Program-made: the position numbers and the translations under genes | Shown here: one piece after another, positions 47,335-58,000 of the stretch | How the letters are laid out: each line of letters begins with the position of its first letter | How positions within the stretch are numbered: position 1 is the first letter of the stretch | Source: Alligator mississippiensis | Taxonomy: Eukaryota; Chordata; Crocodylia; Alligatoridae | Direction: 5' to 3' | NCBI RefSeq assembly: GCF_030867095.1 | Contig: NC_081831.1 | Span: 41,601,319-41,665,318 of the forward strand | Length of the DNA: 64,000 bases | Notes under the pieces: model-generated | Databases searched by the model: none | What the model saw: the letters and a program-made list of their open reading frames with translations, nothing else | What the model was told of the DNA's origin: nothing

Positions 47335-50036
47335 TATTCATAGACTGTAGAGTCTGAAGGGACCACAATGGATCATTGTGTCTGACCCCCCGCCCCTGGC
47401 AGGAAAAAGGACCGAGGTCAGATGACCCCAGCTAGGTGACTATCTAGCCTCCTCTTGAAGACCTCCAAGCTAGGTGATAGCACCACCTCTCTTGGAAGCC
47501 CATTCCAGATCCTGGGCACCCTTACTGTGAAAAATTTCTTCCTAATATCTAACTTAAATCCACTCCCAACTAGTTTACACCCGTTATTCCTAGTCACTCC
47601 CTGGGGCGCCTTAATAAACAGCGCTTCCCCTATTCCCCGTTGACCTCCCCTAATAAATGTATAGGCAGCCACAAGATCTCCCCACAGCCATCTCTTGTGA
47701 AGGCTGAAGAGATTCAGCTCTCTCAACCTCCCCCCGTAGGGTCTATCACGAAGGCCACTAATCACGTGAATGGCCCTCCTCTGGACCCTCTCCAGATTCC
47801 CCACGTCCCTCTTGAAGTGCGGCGTCCAAAACTGGACATAGTACTTCAACTGCGGCCTGACCAGTGCCGCATAGGGGGGGAGCATCACCTCCTTTGTTCT
47901 ATTAGTCATGCACCTGCTAATGCACGACAAGGTGCGATTGGCCTTGTTGATGGCCTCGTTACACTGCCGGCTCATGTTCATCTTGGAGTCAATTATGACT
48001 CCAAGATCCCTCTCTGCCTCCGAGCTGCTGAGAAGGACACTCCCCGATCTATAGGTGTGCTGGGGGTTCCTCCTTCCCAGGTGGAGTACCTTACATTTAT
48101 CTTTATCAAATTGCATCCTATTTCTCTCTGCCCATTGATCCAACCTGTCCAGGTTGGCCTGAATCTGCTCCCTGCCCTCCGGTGTACTAACTTTGCCCCA
48201 TAACTTGGTATCATCAGCGAACTTGGAGAGGGTGCTCTCCACGCCCTCGTCCAAATCGGTGATGAAGATATTGAATAATATCAGTCTGAGGACCGAACCC
48301 TGCGGGACCCCACTGCCCACCTCCCTCCAGGCCGAGAAGGAACCATCCACCACCACTCTCTGAGTGCGGTCCCTAAGCCAGTTGGCCACCCACCTGACTG
48401 TAGGCGTCCACTCCGCAGTCTGATGTCATCTTCCTGGACTTTAGGAAGGCCTTCGACACAGTTTCACACCCCTATCCTCATTGGGAAGCTAGCAGCCTTG
48501 GCTTCCACATCCAGGAAGTGTGTGACCTGGTCATAGAAGGCTGCAAGGTTTGTCAGGCAGGATCTACCTGTGACAAACCCGTGCTGGTTTCCCCTCAGCA
48601 TCGTTTCCCCTGCTGGGCCTGTACAAATGTGTTCTTTGATTATTTTCTCTAGCATTTGCCCAGAAATAGAGGTAAGACTGACTGGTCTAAAGTTACCCGG
48701 CTCATACCTTCTCCCTTTCTTGAATATGGGCACCACATCGGCCCTTCTCCAGTCCTCAGGGACCTGGCTGGAGAACCATGAGTGCTCGAACAGCTGTGCC
48801 AGCGGCTCAGCTATGACACTGGCCAATTCTTTAAGCAGCCATGGATAGAGGTCATCCGGGCCTGCTGACTTGTACCCATCCAGCTCCTCCAGGAGCGCCT
48901 TAACTATTGCAGAACTAACCATAGGCAGACTGGTGCCATGTGGACATCCATCAATTATCGAGGTGGGGGAATTGGCTTGGTCGGCACATAGAAATACTGA
49001 AGCGGAGAACTCATTGAAGAGCTCTGCTTTTTTCCCTGCGTCAACCAACTGTCCTGATCTGTCCTGCAGGGGCCCTATGTTGCACTGAGCTTTCTTTTTG
49101 CCCGCTATATACCTGAAGGACTTTTTATTGTCCTTGATTGTTGAAGCCAGCCTGAGCTCAAGCCCCACCTTGGCCTGTCTGATTCCTTGCAATAGTGTGC
49201 CAGGGATATATATTCCTCCTTGGTGGCTGCTCCCTGTTTCCATTGCCTATACATCTCTTTCTTTGTCCCCAGACTCTCCTGGAGTTCCCTGTTCAGCCAA
49301 GGGGGCTTTTTTACCCCCTTGCCTGCCTTCCTACGTAATGGGATAGACTCCTTTTGAGCCCCAAGGATCACTCCCTTGAGATACCTCCAACCCTCCTGGA
49401 CCCCCATATGCTCTATGTTCTTGAGTTGCATCCCCTCACTAACTAGCCTTCTAAGCTTGCTAAAGTTGGCCCTTCTAAAGTCCAACACCTTAGCCCCACT
49501 AGTTACTTTACCCACCCTTCGCTGGATAGTGAACTCGACCAAGTGATGGTCACTGTCTCCCAGGCTACCATGAACTCGCATGTTCCACACGAGATCATCC
49601 CCTGTTGCTAAGACCAGGTCAAGCAAGGCGCTACCCCTGGTGGGACTAGACACCACCTGGGTTAGGTGGAGGTCCTGCACACAGTGTAAGAACCTCCATG
49701 AATGGCTTGTTTTGGCTGTCTGCTCCTCCCAGCAGATATCTGGGTAGTTTAGATCTCCCATGACCACTGCCTCCCTCGCCTGTGTGGCGTCTGCTAGCTG
49801 CCCGGAGAATACATTGTCTTGCTCTTGATCCTGATGAGGCCTGTAATAGACCCCCACAAACAAGTCCTTTTCCCCTGGCCCCCCTTGGATCCTGATCCAC
49901 AATGCCTCAGTGTTCCCCTCCTCCACCCTTGCCTTAATGGTGGAAGACGTATACTGCTCCTTATCATAGAGTGCCACCCCCCACCTTTTTTCCCCACTCT
50001 GTCATGCCTGAGCCCCTGAGTATGGAAGTGCCCCAA
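47335..50036 (-). mobile_element. CR1 LINE, 2.7 kb, endonuclease to 3' end
   Basis: The 3' end is at the left. From right to left it codes part of the AP endonuclease (49105-49977: GDLNYPDICWEEQ and SDHHLVEF, both catalytic motifs), the linker and first half of reverse transcriptase (48464-49243: PIFKKGRRYEPGNFRPVSLT), and the second half with an intact FADDTKLWG box and a complete C-terminus ending HLAGVI (47418-48389). The motif-A segment between the two reverse transcriptase blocks is inverted in place (48421-48492). The long open blocks show a fairly young copy, but it is 5'-truncated and broken. Confidence 0.96.
48421..48492 (+). repeat. 72-bp micro-inversion inside the CR1
   Basis: The host element is on the minus strand, yet this stretch reads on the plus strand as [17 protein letters not shown], the reverse transcriptase motif-A region. 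Flanking sequence on both sides continues on the minus strand in the expected order. Confidence 0.9.
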
Positions 50037-51032
50037 ACTTCAAATCACATTGACTGTCATGTTAAGTAGTACAGAAATTATCTTGCCACACGATCTTGAT
50101 TATGTTCTGTGATTCAAATTTGGGGGGAGGAGGGAGGGAAAGAAACAGTGGCCAAAGCAAACATGCACAAAATCATTAAAATTTAAATACAAAAGATATT
50201 CGATGCAATACTCAGTAAACTTAAATTAGATGGAAAAATCTGATGAGTAGTTTTCTGAGGGAAATATGCCAATTCAATAAAATCAAAATGCTACACAGAA
50301 ATGCAGTGGTTCTGACAATTCTGGTGAAAGTTATGAAAACTTGTTTCAACTTTTATGTTACTGAATACAAGGTAAAAAGGTAATTGTGTTTCCCTGTAAT
50401 TCCCAAATTTCAGTTTTTCATCCTCACTCAACTGTTCCAAAGTAAAATATTGAGATGTCAGCATGTCAAGGAGAATGGAATTCCTTATCCTAACCTGTTT
50501 GATACAAAATTGAATCAAATCAGGCTGTAATGCAAACACTCCTGCTGCCTGAGAACTGGTAGGACAGCTGTAAAAAGAAAGGTGAAAAATGGAACGATGG
50601 AGCTGTGAGAAGACGTTTGGAGAAGTACCATAACGTGGTGTAAAATCCTATCTAAATGTGATTTAGTAACCCAAGAAAGAAAGAATAACAAATAGATGTA
50701 TTCTGCAGATCTAGTTTGAAGCATCAAGGCTACAGAAGCATCTCAAAGACTACAGGAAACTACAAACGTGGGCTGAAAATAAAATTAGATTCAACTCAGA
50801 GGAAAAACAACAAAATGCAAGTCAGGAAGGCTAGATTTGGGAACAACAGTCGATTACACAACTCTGTTATAAACCCTCATCACATCCATCCTTCTGAACA
50901 ACATATTGCAATGCAATTGGCTGCAAAAAAGGGCACAGAATTATATGCTTGTACAGTTCTTGTGCTGGAGATGGCTGCCTGGAGTTCTTCTATTCCAGGC
51001 AAAAATTGTCACTTCAATCTGTGCCTTATCAG
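50037..51032. other. Intergenic, no gene recognised
   Basis: AT-rich DNA without a recognisable exon. Its right end (about 50995-51032, GGCAAAAATTGTCACTTC) belongs to the repeat family also seen at 41468-41490. Confidence 0.5.
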
Positions 51033-52241
51033 TAGGGATCCTGGTTTTCCCTGATAAAAAAATTGCAAATTCTTCACTAAAAAAAGTTCACAAATTTTCT
51101 AATAAAACCCCCAAAATGTGAGATTAAAATTAAAGGCCCCCCACAACCCCTCCCCCAGCCCTGCTGGTCCCTCTCACTCCCCCTCCACAGCTCCCACAGC
51201 CTTGCTGATGCCCCTCACCCCCCACCCACAGCCCCTGCTTCCCCAGCCCTGCCGGAACGGGCCCCCAGCTGCCAGAGCTACAGACCTGGGTCCACAGCCT
51301 CCTGCTCCTGCTCTCCCCTGCTGTGGGCTCAGGCAGGGCAGCTCCCCACCACCGCACAAACTCCCAGGAGGCAGGGGGACTTGTGCCCCCCAGATCTGTA
51401 CGTGGGGCAGACGCAGGCTGCAGACTCAGGCTCCCACCCTGCTTCCCTCCCGCAGGGCCTCTGCAGGCCAACAGGCATAACCTGCTGTGGCACAGAACAG
51501 TGGGGCCACATGGAGATCTTGCCGCTGCGAGCTCTGCACTGCCCTGGTGACATGCCTCCTGCGTCAGGGCTGCAGTGAGGGCAGCAGCATGGGGCTGCAC
51601 CCCTCAAAGCAGCGGCTTGCACAGGGGGCACATCGTCAGATCCCCACGCAGCCCTGCCGCTCCCTGCTGTGCCAGGTCATACCCACCGGGCTGCAGAGGC
51701 CCTGGAATAAGGAAGCAGGATGGGAGCCCAAGTCTGCACCCTGCGCCTGCCCTGCGTACAAATCTGGGGGGCACAGGTCCCCCCTGCCTCCCGGGAGTGT
51801 GCGCTGTGGCAGGGAACCAGCCCTCTCCCCCTCCTCCAGACAAGCCACCTATGGCCCCATCCTGCTCCACGCTGGGGCCCTGCAGCCATGCATTGCAGCC
51901 CCAGGCCCCAAACACCACCCAGCTGCACAGCAGCCCCAGCCCTGCTCATCTCCCTTCTTCCCTCCCTCCAGAGGCCTCAATCCCCCTCTCCCCTCCACTT
52001 ACATGCTGTAGCTGCTCTGCAGGCTGTCTGGGGGCCACGTACATATCCATGCACATGGCGTCCCCTGTCTCACTGCCCTCCTCCCGCTCCCTGCAGGTTG
52101 GAACTCTGCCATCCTGCAGGGAACTCATTGCCAAGTTTGCGGGTTTCTCTGGTAAAACAAGAAATCTGCATTTGCCTCTAGTAAAAGGTAAAATCCATGG
52201 TTTACTGTTTTTCCACGGGAAACGGAAAACCCGGATCCCTG
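51033..52241. mobile_element. hAT-like non-autonomous transposon with a large palindrome
   Basis: 1209 bp. Ends TAGGGATCCTGGTTTTCC and, inverted, CAGGGATCCGGGTTTTCC. Flanked by CTTATCAG (51025-51032) and CTAATCAG (52242-52249), a 7/8 match at hAT length. The subterminal parts are AT-rich and the interior GC-rich, with a palindrome at 51353-51803. No transposase; the 233-codon and other open frames inside it have no known domain. Confidence 0.8.
51353..51803. repeat. Large palindrome, arms about 220 bp
   Basis: Left arm about 51353-51572, right arm about 51584-51803, centre near 51578. Paired blocks include CCCCCCAGATCTGTACG with CGTACAAATCTGGGGGG, CAGGGCCTCTGCAG with CTGCAGAGGCCCTG, and CTGCGTCAGGGCTGCAGTG with its inverse at the centre. 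Confidence 0.9.
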
Positions 52242-52249
52242 CTAATCAG

Positions 52250-53010
52250 GCCCTTGAAAGCGCTCTCCAGCCATGACCAAACAGCTGCAGAGGCTAGGGA
52301 CATAAATTACACATAAACCAGTATAAGTGAGTGGAAACTGGTTCTACCCTGTAACACAACAGAAGATCAGTGCACATAAACATACTTTCAAAATGGCCAA
52401 AAATGGTTTAAGATAAACCTGGATGTAGTATCAGACTTAACTGATTTAGGTTAAATTGGTTTATTGAAATTTTGTCCCAGATCCCCTCCAGATTCAAGTT
52501 AACTCACATTCCCCCAGCATCCCAGGATGCTTTGCACCTCCCTTGCAAACCCCCTCTCGCAGGGTGGGCTGGCTAGCCATGGCCTAAGTTCCAGCCCAGC
52601 AGGGAAGCATGCTCTAGTATGCTCTGACCACAGCTTCTGGCCTGAGCCACTGCAAGCACGTGGCTGCATTTCCGGAATCAAAAGTAAATGTCTGCTCACT
52701 TGTTTATTAGTTCAATCTATGCAGCTTAGACTAACCTGTGAAGATGGAATTGATTCAGCCTCAGGCTCTTTAACTATCTGTACTTAGCCCATAAGGGCCT
52801 GATCCTGTGAAAATCTGAAGCCTCATTGCATGAAAGTTCAGACGAGCATGCTCCAAAATAGAACGCCTTCAGGAACTTGCGTCTGCACAGTCTAATACTT
52901 ACCTGGCTTGACATGATTTGGTACGATCTGACAGATTTACAGCCGCAAGTGGTATAATTCCAGGACCAAAATTCAGACATTTGCTACCACCTATTAGAAT
53001 GTTGGTTTCA
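52250..53010. other. Intergenic, no gene recognised
   Basis: The first 40 bp (CCCTTGAAAGCGCTCTCCAG onward) continue the repeat interrupted by the hAT element. The rest holds no recognised feature. Confidence 0.5.
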
Positions 53011-54020
53011 TAAATCTGGACGTCCCAGGGGGATACAAACAGAACCCCAGGGAACCCCTCCCATGGCGAGAGCTGAGGCTGGGGTAAAACCCCAGGAAAA
53101 AAAAACCTAAAAGCTCTAAGGAAGGGGTTTACTTGCCTCCAACAGGAGGAGACGTGCCATGCCGAGAAGAACAGCCGGCGTGGTTCATCAGCCGCTTTTA
53201 TTTGCGGCTGGGAGCAGCGCCGGTGGGCGATATCACCAAAAACTGCTGCCTGGCAGATTTAAAAGCCGGTGGTGGGGAAGCAAAGGGGGTGACAGCAAGA
53301 CCCGGGGGAGAGAGTGACGTAGTGCCCCAGGCTCCAGGATCGTCGCATTAGGAGATCGGCAGGAGTTCAGAGTGCAGCCCTCCAGAAGGGTTCCAACCCT
53401 CTCAAAAGGGTAAATGCCCGACTCAACAGGACAGCCGGGACAAGGAGGACAGCGTTGAGGGATCCAGATGACTACAGACACTGGACCCATGAGGGGGGCG
53501 GGCTGTGGCCCAGACCCCTGCTGTTTGTTTCTTTTCTTCTTATTTTCCTTTGGTTTCTTGATTGAAGCCCAAACCCAGGTCAATTGCGGACACTTCCCTG
53601 AGGGTCAAGAAGAAGAGTAGAGGCCACCTCGGTGAACCTGATGGCTTGGAGATAGGGCCAAGGCGGAGGTCGAGATAGGGCCAGTCCCATACCCCATAGA
53701 CACCTGGGGCGAAGACAGATACTGAGGGACGGGCAAGAGGGAGCCAGAGCAGGAGCGAGCATTAAAGAAATGAGCCAGTGGCCCATCACCTGGTCGTCCT
53801 GAAGGCTGGCGTATGGCTGGGGTGTAGAGGAGGTGAAGCCCCAAGAACACCTGCAAGGGGCAGTGCCCAGTCTGCGGGTTTCCACAAGGGAGAGTCCTAC
53901 TACTGAACAAAAGATCAAGTCGTGGAAGGCAAGTGTCAGGGCCTCCCTCGGGGTAGAACGCAGCCCAACAACCAAGTCTCGGGGATACGCCCCGAGGCCT
54001 GGACTGGGCTGTTACAGAGC
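53010..54020 (-). mobile_element. Possible LTR-type fossil fragment
   Basis: This 1-kb stretch differs in composition from its surroundings. On the minus strand it begins near TGTAACAGCCCAGTCC (about 54015). It has a TTTTAAA TATA-like box near 53260 and an AATAAA inside a hairpin (CAGCCGC...GCGGCTG, about 53188-53209), an arrangement seen in LTR U3-R regions. I found no matching CA end or target duplication and no viral genes, so the class and both limits are uncertain. Confidence 0.3.
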
Positions 54021-54840
54021 GCCTATATCAAACTAGACGGGTGCACTGGACAAATGCTTTCTGAGGGATAAACTAGTCCATGATCTAAATCAAGTCAAAG
54101 CAGCAATGTTGTGCCTGGCCAATTACCTCATACTACATGTGAGGGTGTCCTTCCTCTTTTACCAGAATAGAAGAATTTGTTTCTAAGTAGGAAAATAATT
54201 GTATATTTTTAAAGGGCTTGTAACTGCAAGACGCCTCTCTAGGTATTAACATTCACCAAAACAGTGTCTGTATTTCTTGCTAAAAAACAATGATGACAAC
54301 AAGTCCAAGGGGGTAAGAAATAACACAAGGCAGGTTTTGAAGCTGTCTCTTTCATGGATGTGAGGATGAGGAGGAGTACATAAGATGTACGTAAAGGACA
54401 GTTTGGGCAAATAGGTGGGTCTTACACAGAGTACCATCTGCTGAAAGAATCAAATCATTAATCAACACAGTTCCAAAACTCTTCAGTGAAACTAACACCA
54501 GGACAATGCCATTGTGTTACCAGGGGTCCCCAAAGCAAATTGGAAAGATAAAATTAGTTCAAGGAATCTGGTCTCCTGCCAGATTATTTATCACAAACAA
54601 GGCAATGTGTAAGACAGAACAGTCATCCAGAGATAAGACTTTCCAGAAATCAGCCAGCAAATCCCCAAAGCAGCTTTAAATAAAACAAAATATAGTCTGG
54701 CTAGTATACGAGGAGGGTGAAATTTGATCTCCACAAATTCCTGCTAAAAAGCCTATAGAGCCATTAGAAGGAAATGAAAAAGGAAGCCCTCACTGTTACT
54801 GAAATGAAAAGAAGACCCAGAGTGGGAACAGAAATTCTGG
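54021..54840. other. Downstream of MORC4, nothing recognised
   Basis: AT-rich DNA without a recognisable exon or named repeat. Confidence 0.5.
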
Positions 54841-54841
54841 G

Positions 54842-54847
54842 TTTATT
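54842..54847 (-). terminator. MORC4: MORC4 poly(A) signal (AATAAA)
   Basis: AATAAA on the minus strand, 45 nt after the MORC4 stop codon, which gives a very short 3' UTR if used. Other signals farther left are possible. Confidence 0.6.
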
Positions 54848-54891
54848 AAAGCTGCTGTACAAAAAGGCACAATGGCAGTGTGTAGGATGGG

Positions 54892-55045
54892 CTACTCTGA
54901 CATGTGGTTCGTCTCCAGCACAGTCTGCAAGATCTCATCCACTTGATCTGACTCAAAGTTAATATCCTGCAGTTCCAGGTGAGGGAGTACTAGTGAGAGG
55001 AGCCGAGTGACCTTCAGACGCAAGTTCTTAAGCTTCTCCATAGTG
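54892..55045 (-). CDS. MORC4: MORC4 last coding exon
   Basis: Acceptor GCTTTCACCTACAG/CACTATG; one base completes the split codon, then 50 codons to the stop (54892-54894). It codes LPHLELQDINFESDQVDEIL and ends TVLETNHMSE, corresponding to the human C-terminus, which ends in a similar EANHILD. Confidence 0.93.
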
Positions 55046-58000
55046 CTGTAGGTGAAAGCAAAGCCAAGAGACACATCAGAGACACAAGCACTGGTCCCAA
55101 TACAACTCCTTTTTCCTAAAACAAATTCCCTTAGCTGGGGCTCTCAGCTCCATCCCAAAGACAGTGTTGCCCTGGGAATGATCTGAGAGGAGGTTCTGGG
55201 GGCCAACATACAGCACCAGAAATAAGGCGGCTGCAACTCTGGTGCCAGCTCTGCGATGAGCTTCCTGTCAACTTTTCTCTCAACAGAGCCATTTAGTCCT
55301 CCAGAACCCGGGGCAACAGTACACACTTTCCACACCGAGAGTCTATGTCTTGGAAGAAACCCAAAGTTAGGTTTTTTTCCCCCTGAACACAGGTTTTATC
55401 AAAATACAGGCCTGACCTAACAGGTCAGATCATCATGAAAATGGAGGGTCCCATGCTTGCAGAAGAGTTTGGTACCTACAGGGCATTTCTATCTCATGAT
55501 ATAGTTTCCACTCCTTAAAGCAGCCAATATTGCGTAAGTGAAACAGGAATGCTCTGTACGGTCAATGTCCTGCAGAACAGAACCCAGAACTGGAAAAAGG
55601 GACTCTGTGTGAGCTGCCCATCAAGACTGGGCAGTTCCTTGGATTCAGTAATCCCCTTCCCTGTACAACATATGAACCCTTACATTTTGATCCACTGTCA
55701 CTCACACAGCATCTTCAGGGCCTCAACTTTAGAGAAGCACTCCTAGAAGCTATTGTCCTAGATAATATTAACCCACATTCTCCCCCATCATCACCATGAT
55801 ATCATCCACAGGTTAACTCACATTTCTGACCTTTTTGAGTCTCCCCTTTCTGGACTCCTGCAGGAAACATGCGCCTCCTTTAGCACTTCCAGGTGCATCT
55901 CCGTCTCCCTGAGTCTCTCCTTTAGCTCAGTCTTCTCCTCTGTGGTCCTCTCCAGCTTTGCTTTCAGCTCCTGGAGCTCAGCCTGACGATAACCCATGTG
56001 TTTCTTGCTCCAGTATAAGCCTTCAGTATCCTGGGCTCTGAGGGATGCTAATTCTTGTTGGCTTTTTAGTAAGTCTGCCCTCAGGTTGCACTTCTCCTGC
56101 TCTAGTTTCTCCACCTGAGTTAAAGAAACAGGACGTGAAGATACATAGACAGCATGCAAGTGACAAAGTAAAAGCAGATAACCAGGTGGAGTACAGAAGG
56201 AACCCTAACCATTACCTCCCTCACAGCAGAGGGTAAGAAGTGGGGATTTATTTTCCCCATCCAATTCCCTGTTGGGACTTACCTGCCCTACTGGAATTCA
56301 CAGCCTGGCGGTAAAGTTACCTTGCACTGGAGCAAATCCCGTTCAGCCAAGACACTCTTTAGTACCACTGAGACATTCTCTGCAGCTCTTCTCAGTTCTT
56401 GCTGCTTCACTGTGTCTTTCTGATCCACAGTCGTCAATTCCTGCAAGTCTCCTCTGTCTCTGTCCCCTTCAAGGGGAGGATCATTGGAGCTCAAAACTTT
56501 TTCCTCAACCTTTGGTCTGTCAAGTCTCTCTTCCCTCCCCAAAGGGATCAGCTGAATGGGAGCCCCACTTTCTGCAGCAGTCTTTGAAATGCCCACAACA
56601 GCCACAAAGGGCCTCTTGCCCATTTCCTCCATGCTACCATACATATTGACACAGACACTTCCACCTGCTACCTGGCTTTCTGCTACTAAGTTTGGCATTT
56701 GCTCTTCCAGGTCCCCCTGGACAACAGCCATTTCCTCCTCAACACCTGCCACAGGACTGTCAGGTGCTGGAGATTTGTCTTTGGAGCAGAGATTCCCAGG
56801 GTGGCTGGTGCCACTGGATACATCCTGCTGGTCTCTGGAAAGGCACGGGCACATATTCTCAGTCACACTCACATCCTCCTTGATGTTGGACTTGTAGCAG
56901 TCATCTTGTTTTGCTTTAGTGGAAACCTTTTGAAGAGAAGAAATGGGGGGACTGGTACTAGTAAGATCTGGGGGGAAAGATTCCACCTGTTCCTGGTATC
57001 GTCTCCGCTTTTCCAGCAGCTCTTCTTCCACAGACAGCTTGTGCTTGCTGTGAAGGAGAAGAGTAAGTCAGCCAGCTTGAACATTCCTGCACAGCAGCAA
57101 CATGCTGCTACCCCATCATATTGAGCAAGCTAGTACTTTGTGGGGTAATGCTGATTGCCTACAATGGTTGGGATCAACATCCCTCTCCTTTTTCCTCTCC
57201 ACACAGGTCAGATGCATAGGAAGGATAGGGAGGAGGGAGGTCCCACAAAAATACTGGATACTGGTACTGCTGTAGGTTGTCCTAATGCCATGTTAGAGGT
57301 AAGCTTTACTTTTAAAGCACTATACAGAATAGCCAGTTCAAACCCAAACATAGTAGAGGTTACAGAAATGTGGTGGGATTCATCCCACATCTGGGCAGTT
57401 AGCATTAGGGGCTATAGGCTCTACAGGCGGGATAGAGAAGGAAGGAAGGAAGGGAGGGGGTGCGGTGCTCTATGTCAAAGAGCAATACACATCCTCTGGC
57501 AGCAAAATGGGGTCGGAGAGGCAAGCTGAAGCGCTCAGGGTTAAGATTCAAGGGGGTCGTGGGGTGAGGGATTTAATGGTGGTGGTCTACTATAGACCCC
57601 CCCCAACCAAGGGGAGGGGCTGGACCGGGAATTTTCGGGCCAGCTTGCAGAGGCACTTAAGGCAAGGGATGTAGTTATCATGGGTGATCTAAATTACCCA
57701 GACATCTGCTGGGAGGAGCAGTCAGCCAGGTCGGATGGTTCCAGGAGGTTCCTGGCCAAGAGGAGGAGAGACTAGAGAAACTGGACCTTTTCAGCCTCCG
57801 CAAGAGAAGGTTGAGAGGCGACCTTGTGGCTGCCTTTAAGTTCATCACGGGTGCACAGAAGGGAATTGGTGAGTATTTATTCACCAAGGCGCCCCAGGGG
57901 GTTACAAGAAACAATGGCCACAAGCTAGCAGAGAGCAGATTTAGATTGGACATTAGGAAGAACTTCTTCACAGTTCGAGTGGCCAAAGTCTGGAACGGGC

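Noticed and set aside
51130-52276. Overlapping open frames of 120-233 codons on both strands
   Set aside because: All fall within the GC-rich palindromic core of a hAT-like element and have no transposase or other motif.
55144-55335. Possible extra MORC4 exon in the last intron
   Set aside because: The flanking exons join in phase and match the human protein without it, and no good acceptor/donor pair brackets it.
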